Shown here: piece after piece, positions 45,113 through 52,378 of the stretch
Position numbering within the stretch: position 1 is the stretch's first letter
Layout: each line of letters starts with the position of its first letter
The notes under the pieces: generated by a model
The model's database searches: none
Told to the model about the DNA's origin: nothing
What the model saw: the letters and a program-made list of their open reading frames with translations, nothing else
Assembly (NCBI GenBank): GCA_037190845.1
Contig: JBBCJI010000028.1
Span: 10,181 to 74,180 of the forward strand
Direction of reading: 5' to 3'
Length of the DNA: 64,000 nucleotides
Source: JBEBVQ01 sp037190845
GTDB lineage: Bacteria > Bacteroidota > Bacteroidia > Chitinophagales > Chitinophagaceae
Program-made: the position numbers and the translations under genes

Positions 45113-46183
45113 TTACAACGGATGCGAAACCACCATAGCAGAAACATTATTCAGGATATAATGATTGAGGATCAGTATATGTTTTATTTTCCCCGGAGCT
45201 CCTTTTCTGTGTATGATCAATTCCGGTATTTCCTGTGTGGCAAGCAGTCGTATGGCCAGCCATAGGCCGAAACCGCTTGAGGTGTCGTACTCGCCGCACA
45301 GATGTTTGAAGACGGCAATGGTTGTGCCGGGTGCGAGCCGGGGTGTAATGACATCGTATATGTATTGCTGGCGGCAGTCACCGTTCATCCCGGTGAGGAC
45401 CAGGTCTATATCGTCATAGCTGAGACCACAATTGCCGAGCATGATATTTACCTGTTCTGATAGGTCTGCCGCATCCGGATCGTTTAGAATGGAGAGCGAT
45501 TGCAGTACTGCTGCTGCCTGTTCTTTTTTTGATGACAACAGGAAAAATGCGGCGCCTTCTCCTGCGATGGTGCCGGGGGTATGACTGTTTTGTATCAGCT
45601 CGAGGCTGTCAGGCAGTTCTTTCTTCCAGTAATCAATCTTGTTTTTCACAAAAAAGTAATCCCGTGTCAGTTCGTCGAAGCATCCGGCCAGGGCGTATTG
45701 TGCCGATCCTTCCTGCAGAAGCATTTGTGCGTCGAGCAATGCCAGCTCAAATGATGCTCCGCGGTGCACATAGGTCTGGTTATACCCCGTACATTGCGTT
45801 TTCATGGCGAGCCAGCCATTGGTAGAGTTGTAGGTAGACTGGATGAAATATGTCGGATTGAGCGCTTCTTCCTGAAGTGATATCATATCTATAAGGAAGC
45901 GTTCGGTATCGGTCATACTGCCGCGTCCGGTTCCGGTAATGATAGCGTCTGGTTTTTCAACGCCGGCCTCTTTGAGACATTGCAGTCCTGCGCTGATGCT
46001 CATTTTCAGTATCCGGCTCATACGGCGTATGGCTACGGGGTTGATGTACCGGGTATAATCTATATCTGTGATAAACAACTGGCCGTCATCTGTATGCACC
46101 ACTGGATCCGGGAAGTTACCGGGGTAGAAGCTGTGCTGCGGCGAGATGGCGCTGGCCGAAAGGATATAGACAGGGTAGGTCAT
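45113..46183 (-). CDS. Chain-length-factor-like beta-ketoacyl synthase (no active-site Cys)
   Basis: A 356-residue protein with the thiolase fold of KAS enzymes. It keeps structural landmarks (IITGTGRGSMTDTERFL, LTGMNGD, FKHLCGEYDTSSGFG), but the nucleophilic Cys position reads THVHRGASFE-like sequence (YVHRGASF) and the first catalytic GH is GE. It is therefore a non-catalytic partner, like the chain-length factors that pair with ketosynthases in aryl-polyene, flexirubin and type II polyketide systems. It overlaps the active ketosynthase gene by four bases (ATGA), a sign of coupled translation of a heterodimer. Confidence 0.85.
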   Translation of the reverse strand: MTYPVYILSASAISPQHSFYPGNFPDPVVHTDDGQLFITDIDYTRYINPVAIRRMSRILKMSISAGLQCLKEAGVEKPDAIITGTGRGSMTDTERFLIDMISLQEEALNPTYFIQSTYNSTNGWLAMKTQCTGYNQTYVHRGASFELALLDAQMLLQEGSAQYALAGCFDELTRDYFFVKNKIDYWKKELPDSLELIQNSHTPGTIAGEGAAFFLLSSKKEQAAAVLQSLSILNDPDAADLSEQVNIMLGNCGLSYDDIDLVLTGMNGDCRQQYIYDVITPRLAPGTTIAVFKHLCGEYDTSSGFGLWLAIRLLATQEIPELIIHRKGAPGKIKHILILNHYILNNVSAMVVSHPL

Positions 46184-47391
46184 GATTTACTGAAGATCAA
46201 AGAAACGTTATTACCGCCGAACCCGAAAGAGTTACTCATTACATGTTGCAGTGCGACGTTTTCAAGCAGCGTGGTGACGGGTGTAGTGCGCATTTCCAGC
46301 ATAGGCGTGCGGAAGTTCAGGTTGGGGTATACGATTTGTTCCTGTAATGCCCAGATGCTGAATATGGATTCGATAATTCCGGCGGCAGCCAGTGTATGGC
46401 CGGTATATGGTTTGGTGGAGCTGTACCGGATATCATCGGAGAAAAGCTGTTCTATTGCTTTGCCTTCTGCATCATCGTTGCTGATCGTTGCCGTACCATG
46501 TGCGTTGATGTAGCCGATATCTTCCGGTGTAAGGCCAGCCATATCCAGTGCCCCTTTCATGGTACGCAGGGCTCCGCTGCCATCCGGCGAGGGGGCAGTG
46601 GGATGATAGGCGTCATTGCTGTTGCAGTAACCGGAGAGTATGGCCTGTACGGTGGCACCGCGTTGTACTGCGTCCGGTTCTTTTTCGAGCAAAACATATC
46701 CGGCGCCTTCACCGAGGTTAAGTCCGTTGCGGTGCTCATCAAAAGGGCGGCAGCGCTGATCATCTGTATTTTTTAGCGACCGGAAACCATTTACGGTAAA
46801 CCGGCTCAGGGCGTCGCATCCGCCGCATATGGCTCTTTTTACAAGCCCCTGGCGGATCATCCGGGCGCCCAATACCAGGGCGTTGGCGGAAGAACTGCAT
46901 GCCGTGCTGATCGTAGCCATCAGCGGCTTTACGCCGAAGTGCCGCGCAATGTGCTCTGTGCTTTCTGCGCAGTCGAGGGTATTAATGTATTGGGTAAACG
47001 GCCCCGTTTGTTTTTCGGAAATGAAATCGGGGTACATATTTTCCACCGTACACATGCCGCCGACGGTATTGGCATTGATGAATGCAAACGGTTCCGAACG
47101 CAGCAATGTGCAGAGGTCAGCATCTTTCAGCAGTTCCGCCATGGCAGACATGGCCAGCAGGGTAGTACGGGTATAGCCCGGATTGTTGCCGGGCAGTCCG
47201 GCCATGCGGGTCAGCGTTTCGTTCGGTTTATCTATCTCTCCCAGCAGGATTTCACCTGCATGTATCGTTTGAAGGTGCACGGGATGCCGCAACCCGTCCT
47301 TACCGGCACGGAGCGATGCAAGGTGTTCGTTTTTGCCCGTACCCAGTGCAGAGTGGATGCCTGTAGCGGTAATGACAATTCTGTCCGTCAT
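46180..47391 (-). CDS. Beta-ketoacyl-ACP synthase (active KAS II-like)
   Basis: A 403-residue ketosynthase with a complete Cys-His-His site: C165 in ISTACSSSANAL, NAHGTATISND, and KPYTGHTLAAAG, plus the C-terminal SNSFGFGGNNVSLIF. It condenses an acyl thioester with malonyl-ACP in fatty-acid-like chain elongation. The upstream ACP gene (10 bases) and the downstream Cys-less partner make a compact ACP-KS-CLF operon. No reductase, dehydratase or acyltransferase is nearby, so the pathway is not identifiable from the window; an aryl-polyene- or flexirubin-like lipid pigment is one possibility. Confidence 0.92.
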   Translation of the reverse strand: MTDRIVITATGIHSALGTGKNEHLASLRAGKDGLRHPVHLQTIHAGEILLGEIDKPNETLTRMAGLPGNNPGYTRTTLLAMSAMAELLKDADLCTLLRSEPFAFINANTVGGMCTVENMYPDFISEKQTGPFTQYINTLDCAESTEHIARHFGVKPLMATISTACSSSANALVLGARMIRQGLVKRAICGGCDALSRFTVNGFRSLKNTDDQRCRPFDEHRNGLNLGEGAGYVLLEKEPDAVQRGATVQAILSGYCNSNDAYHPTAPSPDGSGALRTMKGALDMAGLTPEDIGYINAHGTATISNDDAEGKAIEQLFSDDIRYSSTKPYTGHTLAAAGIIESIFSIWALQEQIVYPNLNFRTPMLEMRTTPVTTLLENVALQHVMSNSFGFGGNNVSLIFSKS

Positions 47392-47401
47392 TTACCCGGT
47401 C

Positions 47402-47659
47402 TTATATTTTCCGGTGTTGTTGTATGTATTCGGCCATTGATTGTACCGAAGTAAGTACTTTGCGGCCTTCGCGGGCATCTTCGATTTTGATGCCGTAGTT
47501 ACGCTCCAGCAATACCATCAGTTCGAGAGAGTCTATGCTGTCCAGTCCGAGTCCTTCGCCAAACAGGGGGGCATTGTCATCAATATCTTCGGGTTTCATC
47601 CCCTGCAGGTTCAGCGATTCGATAATTTGTTGCTTAAGCGTTGTTTTAAGGTCTTCCAT
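47402..47659 (-). CDS. Acyl carrier protein
   Basis: An 85-residue carrier protein. The phosphopantetheine site is S41 in GLGLDSIDSLELMVLLE; helix IV reads VQSMAEYI. It is not the housekeeping acpP type in sequence and probably serves the ketosynthase pair it is transcribed with. A TATTTTTG promoter element lies 23 bases upstream. Confidence 0.92.
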   Translation of the reverse strand: MEDLKTTLKQQIIESLNLQGMKPEDIDDNAPLFGEGLGLDSIDSLELMVLLERNYGIKIEDAREGRKVLTSVQSMAEYIQQHRKI

Positions 47660-47681
47660 ATAAGTTTTGTAGAATGTCGCG

Positions 47682-47689
47682 CAAAAATA
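47682..47689 (-). promoter_or_regulatory. -7 promoter element of the ACP-KS-CLF operon
   Basis: The minus strand reads TATTTTTG, matching TAnnTTTG, 23 bases upstream of the ACP ATG. Confidence 0.55.
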
Positions 47690-47934
47690 AGCATATATAT
47701 CGTTTATGGTAGCATTGCCCGGGTAGCGGTGTTTCTGAGGCGTTCTTCACCATTTTGTATTACAATCCTGTTTTATTGGGTAGGTGCACAGCCCCCGCTT
47801 TGTCTGCCTGTCGCAATATCCCATGGAAACATCCCGTTCCACATAGTTCATACAAATCATTCTGACTTTGGCAGATATCAACTTTCTCTGTATTTTTATG
47901 GGATAGATTAATGTTTATTACTAGGCTGCTTTTT

Positions 47935-49299
47935 ATGAGGAAAACCCTGTTGCTGATGGCTTTGGCCAGTGTATTTACATACACTGCTGTGGGACAGGCA
48001 CACGCTCCCCGTTGTGGTATCGATGCTGTAAGAGCCCATATGGCACAACATCAACCCGAATTAGCGACTTCTTTCGCTGCCCGGCAGGTTGCTCCGGAAC
48101 ATGACGTTGCATTGAAAACAAATGATTATACGACCGTCACCATACCGGTTGTATTTCATTTTCTATTGACCGAAAGTCAGCTGACGCATATTGGTGGCGT
48201 CGCTGGGCTTGAGCGGCGTCTTATTTCACAGATTGAGGTGCTGAACGAAGATTTTAATGCTGCCAATACAGACTATACAAGTATCCCGGAAGTGTTCAGA
48301 TCGCTGTATGGGAATGCCCGGATCCGCTTTGGGCTGGCGCGTCGCCATCATGCGACCGGCGCTGCTTTTGCCGGGTATCAGTTGAAGGTATTGGCGCCTG
48401 GTGTGGATTCAAGTTATGAGATTTTTTCAGGCACTGCCGGTTCCCGTTATTTTTGCAGTGATGCCAAATATGATACCAATAAAGGTTTTGCGGCCTGGCC
48501 TCCGGATCGTTATCTGAATATCTGGGTATTAAGAATTACAGAAAATAACAGGGAAGGCGTTATCGGAATAACGGCGCCCCCAAGTTTTACGGCGCTCGGA
48601 CAGCCTTTGTTACTGTATCAAAATGAAATAGGTATAGTGCTTACTTACGGTGTGTTAGGTAAACGGGTTTCATCGTCTGAATATTTTTTTGAACGAGACC
48701 TGGATAAAGGGCGGACACTGACCCATGAAATGGGGCATTATTTTGAGCTTGATCATATATGGGGCATTGAACCCGGCTGCTCGACAGATGACGGCATTGC
48801 AGATACACCTCCCCAGGAAGATGCCAATTATTTTTGTCCTTCTTATCCCAAGGCAAACTGTACGAATAGTAATGGCGGAGAGATGTTTATGAATTATATG
48901 GACTACGTGAATGATGGGTGTATGCATTTGTTTACCCATGGGCAGGTAGCACGTATGCGCCGGGAAGTGGCGTCCGGAGGCCGGTCCTATTCACTCACTA
49001 CAAACCCCGGTCTTATTGAATGGCCGGCCGGTATACAAAACGAGGATATATTTTCTGAACTGGTCATTGCGCCTAACCCCGCTTCTGGCTATACCATGAT
49101 CTATCCCGGTCAGAAACCGGAAATGCTCAAAGATGTTTCCGTATGGAATATGATGGGACAGCTTGTAAAAACAGTACCTTTGCAGGAGGTACAGAATGGT
49201 GTGCTCCGGGTAGATCTCTCCGGTATAACCACAGGCGTCTACACGATCCGCTGCCACTATGCCGCAGAAACGATCAGTAGAAAAATTGTAGTCCGATAA
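47935..49299 (+). CDS. M43-family (cytophagalysin-like) metalloprotease, T9SS type A
   Basis: A 454-residue exported protein starting at the ATG at 47935 (signal peptide RKTLLLMALASVFTYTAVGQ). The propeptide-like region is followed by a metzincin domain with H264-E-M-G-H268-YFELD-H274: HExxHxxxxxH spacing as in M43, but Glu replaces the usual Gly after the second His. The Met-turn is MNYMDYVNDGCMHLFTHGQ. The C-terminal type A T9SS domain starts ELVIAPNPASG and ends ISRKIVVR. It is probably secreted to the surface or medium to digest proteins. Its stop overlaps the mqnE start by one base (TAATG). Confidence 0.92.
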   Translation: MRKTLLLMALASVFTYTAVGQAHAPRCGIDAVRAHMAQHQPELATSFAARQVAPEHDVALKTNDYTTVTIPVVFHFLLTESQLTHIGGVAGLERRLISQIEVLNEDFNAANTDYTSIPEVFRSLYGNARIRFGLARRHHATGAAFAGYQLKVLAPGVDSSYEIFSGTAGSRYFCSDAKYDTNKGFAAWPPDRYLNIWVLRITENNREGVIGITAPPSFTALGQPLLLYQNEIGIVLTYGVLGKRVSSSEYFFERDLDKGRTLTHEMGHYFELDHIWGIEPGCSTDDGIADTPPQEDANYFCPSYPKANCTNSNGGEMFMNYMDYVNDGCMHLFTHGQVARMRREVASGGRSYSLTTNPGLIEWPAGIQNEDIFSELVIAPNPASGYTMIYPGQKPEMLKDVSVWNMMGQLVKTVPLQEVQNGVLRVDLSGITTGVYTIRCHYAAETISRKIVVR

Positions 49300-50447
49300 T
49301 GATTAAAAATCTTGACCCTGGAGTTGTACTGGCTTCATCCCGTTTAAATCCCGATTTGCGCCGTATCGCCGAAAAAGTCCAGGAAAAGGAACGCCTCACC
49401 GGCGCTGAAGGTATTTTGCTTTTTGAGCAGGCAGACCCGGGTTTTGTGGGAGCGTTGGCCAATCATATTTCCGCATCGCTGCACCATAATAAGGTGTATT
49501 TCAACAGGAATTTTCATATTGAGCCCACTAATGTATGCATCTTTACCTGTGATTTCTGTTCTTATTCCCGGCGCTATAAGCACCGCGATCAGGGGTGGGA
49601 ACTCAGCATGGAGCAGATGCTTGATATTGTCCGTAAGTACGACGGTCAGCCGGTTACGGAAGTGCATATTGTAGGAGGCGTGCACCCCAAAATGAACCTG
49701 GAGTTTTTCTGTGAACTGATCAGGAAGATCCGGGAGCACCGGCCGGATCTGCATATTAAAGGGTTTACGGCCGTAGAGCTTGACTATATGTTCCGCAAGG
49801 CAAAGCTGAGTGTGGAAGAAGGGATGCAGCAATTAAAGGAGGCCGGATTACAGTCGCTGCCGGGTGGTGGCGCCGAAATTTTCCATCCCGATGTGCGGCA
49901 ACAGATATGCGCCGATAAGGTGGATGCCGAAGGCTGGCTGCGGATACATGAAACGGCGCACCGGCTGGGTATGCACTCCAATGCTACGATGCTGTACGGA
50001 CATATCGAAACGTACGCTCATCGTGTGGATCACATGATCCGTCTGCGCGATTTACAGGATAAGACCGGAGGTTTCAACTGTTTCATTCCGTTGAAATTCA
50101 GGAATAAAGAGAATGACATGTCGCATATACCGGAGGTGAGCATAACCGAAGATATGCGGATGTACGCCATCGCCCGTATATTCCTCGATAACTTCCGCAA
50201 CCTGAAGGCCTACTGGCCGATGCTGGGGAGGCAAAGTGCACAGCTTACACTTGCTTTCGGCGTCAATGACCTTGACGGTACAATTGATGATACGACAAAG
50301 ATCTATTCTATGGCCGGATCGGAAGAACAAACGCCTGCCATGAGCACTGAGGATCTTTGCAGCCTGATCACGTCGACCGGTAAGACCCCCGTGGAGCGCG
50401 ACACCCTGTACAATGAGATCAAAGTATACGGAGGGGTGGAAGCATGA
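49299..50447 (+). CDS. mqnE: Aminofutalosine synthase (radical SAM)
   Basis: A 382-residue radical SAM enzyme. The [4Fe-4S] cysteines are C80, C84 and C87 in CIFTCDFC. GGVHPKMNLEFFC and LPGGGAEIFHP are the MqnE-type motifs; related CofH and MqnC differ here. The reaction joins S-adenosylmethionine and the enolpyruvyl product of MqnA, giving aminofutalosine in the futalosine route to menaquinone. The gene overlaps rimM by four bases, an unusual link between menaquinone synthesis and a translation operon. MqnA, C, D and B are not in the window. Confidence 0.92.
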   Translation: MIKNLDPGVVLASSRLNPDLRRIAEKVQEKERLTGAEGILLFEQADPGFVGALANHISASLHHNKVYFNRNFHIEPTNVCIFTCDFCSYSRRYKHRDQGWELSMEQMLDIVRKYDGQPVTEVHIVGGVHPKMNLEFFCELIRKIREHRPDLHIKGFTAVELDYMFRKAKLSVEEGMQQLKEAGLQSLPGGGAEIFHPDVRQQICADKVDAEGWLRIHETAHRLGMHSNATMLYGHIETYAHRVDHMIRLRDLQDKTGGFNCFIPLKFRNKENDMSHIPEVSITEDMRMYAIARIFLDNFRNLKAYWPMLGRQSAQLTLAFGVNDLDGTIDDTTKIYSMAGSEEQTPAMSTEDLCSLITSTGKTPVERDTLYNEIKVYGGVEA

Positions 50448-50980
50448 TCCGCATCGGAAAGATCGTGGCTGTTCATGGGTTGCAGGGGGCTGTGGTCATG
50501 ACGCATATCGCCGATAAGCCGGGCTGGTTGAAAAAGGATGATGTGCTGTACGTGGAATTGCAAAAAGAAAGCAGGATACCTTTTTTTGTACATACGGTAG
50601 CAGAAGCCCATGACGGGTCGTATATCGTCCGGCTTGAAGATGTGACAACAGTCGAAGACGCCCGGAAACTTATTGGCAAACATATTTATGTAGTGTCTGA
50701 TGTATTGGCTGGTATCGTAAAAGATACACCTTTGTTATGGATAGGGTTTAACCTGGTTGACCGTCATCATGGGTTGCTCGGTCCGTTGGAAGATGTTGTT
50801 CAGACAGGGAAGCAATGGCTGGGAAAAATTACATTCCGGGGCAGGGAAGCGCTTGTTCCTCTGGTGGAACAAATAATCATTGAAGTAAATACTAAAAACC
50901 GGTTTATACGGATGGATTTACCTGAAGGGTTGCTTGAGGTGTATGCCGGCAATGTGAATAATGGAGACGAAGGCAATTAG
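50444..50980 (+). CDS. rimM: Ribosome maturation factor RimM
   Basis: A 178-residue protein with the N-terminal RimM domain (IGKIVAVHGLQGAVVMTHIA ... VARLEDV-like strand, VEDARKLIGKHIYV) and the C-terminal PRC-barrel (IGFNLVDRHHGLLGPLEDV, EALVPLVEQIIIEVN, IRMDLPEGLLEVY). It assists 30S maturation by binding S19. It is followed 87 bases later by trmD as usual; rpsP, the normal upstream gene, is absent and mqnE takes its place. Confidence 0.95.
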   Translation: MIRIGKIVAVHGLQGAVVMTHIADKPGWLKKDDVLYVELQKESRIPFFVHTVAEAHDGSYIVRLEDVTTVEDARKLIGKHIYVVSDVLAGIVKDTPLLWIGFNLVDRHHGLLGPLEDVVQTGKQWLGKITFRGREALVPLVEQIIIEVNTKNRFIRMDLPEGLLEVYAGNVNNGDEGN

Positions 50981-51067
50981 CCATTTATTTGGTTGTGTGA
51001 ATCTTAATTTTTTGTTGATTTTAAATTGTTTATATTTATTTATCTCATTTTCTAATGTAGATACAAT

Positions 51068-51745
51068 ATGCGGATTGACATTATAACCGTATTGCCTGAA
51101 TTGTTGGAAAGTCCGTTCCGCCATTCGATCATGAAGCGTGCGCAGGAAAAAGGCTTATTGCAAGTGTACACACATAATCTTCGTGACTATACTCCTTACC
51201 GGCACGGCCAGGTGGATGACTACCAGTTTGGCGGTGGCGCCGGGATGGTCATGATGCCGGAGCCGCTTGCCCTGTTGCTGGACAAATTGAAGGCGGAACG
51301 AAATTATGATGAAGTAATATATATGACGCCGGATGGTATCCGGTTCGACCAGCGGGCGGCCAACCGCCTTTCGCTTAAAGAGAATCTGATCATTATCTGC
51401 GGACATTATAAAGGGATTGATGAACGCATCCGGGAGCATTACGTCACACAGGAAATATCTATCGGGGATTATGTGCTGAGCGGCGGAGAGCTGGCTGCTG
51501 CTGTTATTGTGGATGCTGTAGGGCGTCTTTTGCCCGGTGTGCTGAACGATGAGACCTCCGCTTTGTCGGATTCTTTTCAGGACGGTCTGCTGGCGCCGCC
51601 CGTATATACCCGTCCTGCCGAATTCCGCGGATGGAAGGTGCCGGATGTGCTGCTTTGCGGGGATCCCAAAAAAATTGATGCCTGGCGGTACGAACAATCG
51701 CTTTTACGTACGGAGCAGCGGCGGCCGGAGCTGCTGGATGATTAG
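51068..51745 (+). CDS. trmD: tRNA (guanine-37-N1)-methyltransferase
   Basis: A 225-residue SPOUT enzyme with the trefoil knot motifs YQFGGGAGMVMMPEPL, IICGHYKGIDERI and EISIGDYVLSGGELAA. It methylates G37 of tRNAs that read CNN and some other codons, including proline tRNAs such as the one in this window, and prevents +1 frameshifts. Standard length and order with rimM and rplS. Confidence 0.97.
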   Translation: MRIDIITVLPELLESPFRHSIMKRAQEKGLLQVYTHNLRDYTPYRHGQVDDYQFGGGAGMVMMPEPLALLLDKLKAERNYDEVIYMTPDGIRFDQRAANRLSLKENLIIICGHYKGIDERIREHYVTQEISIGDYVLSGGELAAAVIVDAVGRLLPGVLNDETSALSDSFQDGLLAPPVYTRPAEFRGWKVPDVLLCGDPKKIDAWRYEQSLLRTEQRRPELLDD

Positions 51746-51830
51746 ATGTGTTGGATGTGAAAGATGTGTTATTCATAATATCAGACACATCCGTCACATC
51801 AATCATATCCAACACATCTTGCAACATCTT
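51743..51830. repeat. Nonamer-period palindrome (GATGTGNNN units)
   Basis: Starting at the trmD stop, the left arm is three consecutive units (GATGTGTTG, GATGTGAAA, GATGTGTTA), and the right arm is the reverse complement of GATGTGTTG, GATATGATT, GATGTGACG and GATGTGTCT. The arms pair imperfectly around TTCATAATA. The same construction with AATGTGNNN units is found at 54253-54332. Confidence 0.75.
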
Positions 51831-51873
51831 TCTCTATTCTGCTAAAAAAGTTTTTTTCCTGTTAAAAAATAAT

Positions 51874-51881
51874 TACCTTTG
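51874..51881 (+). promoter_or_regulatory. -7 promoter element of rplS
   Basis: TACCTTTG is an exact consensus 23 bases before the rplS ATG, so rplS can be transcribed independently of trmD. Confidence 0.65.
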
Positions 51882-51903
51882 CAGTCCCAAAATTTATATT
51901 GAA

Positions 51904-52278
51904 ATGGACGCTTTGGTGTTTGTACATGAGCAACTTACCGGGAAAAAAGAATTTCCGAATTTTAAGGCAGGTGATAATGTCACTGTAAACTATAAAATCA
52001 TTGAAGGGAACAAGGAGCGTATCCAGTCGTTTAAAGGAGACGTGCTGAAGCGCCAGGGACGGAGCTTTACCCAGACATTCACCGTACGTAAGATATCGGA
52101 TGGCGTTGGTGTGGAGCGTGTATTTCCCCTGTATTCTCCCAATATCGAATCTATCGTAGTCAACAAAGCAGGCCGTGTACGTCGTGCTAAACTGTACTAC
52201 CTGCGCGAGCGTAGTGGTAAGAGCGCACGTATCCGCGAAAAGAAACGTGCGGTAGCCCCGGTAGCAGCCAAGGCGTAA
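51904..52278 (+). CDS. rplS: 50S ribosomal protein L19
   Basis: A 124-residue ribosomal protein. The core is DNVTVNYKIIEGNKERIQSF, GRSFTQTFTVRKISDGVGVE, RVFPLYSPNIESI, RRAKLYYLRERSGKSARI. The start at MDALVFVHEQ is downstream of a clear promoter; the longer open frame to 51748 lies in the repeat. A strong terminator follows. Confidence 0.97.
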   Translation: MDALVFVHEQLTGKKEFPNFKAGDNVTVNYKIIEGNKERIQSFKGDVLKRQGRSFTQTFTVRKISDGVGVERVFPLYSPNIESIVVNKAGRVRRAKLYYLRERSGKSARIREKKRAVAPVAAKA

Positions 52279-52301
52279 GAATATATTCTAATCTTGTTTT
52301 A

Positions 52302-52336
52302 AAAATGAGGCCATCCTCCGGGAATGGCCTCATTTT
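52302..52336 (+). terminator. Rho-independent terminator of rplS
   Basis: A perfect 13-bp stem (AAAATGAGGCCAT / ATGGCCTCATTTT) with a nine-base loop, followed by T's. Confidence 0.9.
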
Positions 52337-52350
52337 TTGATTACTGTACG

Positions 52351-52378
52351 GTAGAGACGCGACACATCGCGTCTCTAC
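52351..52378. repeat. Perfect palindrome GTAGAGACGCGA
   Basis: A 12-bp stem (GTAGAGACGCGA / TCGCGTCTCTAC) with loop CACA. The MscS gene stop codon (52375-52377, minus strand) lies inside its right arm. Palindromes of this type are dispersed repeats in many bacteria. Confidence 0.75.
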
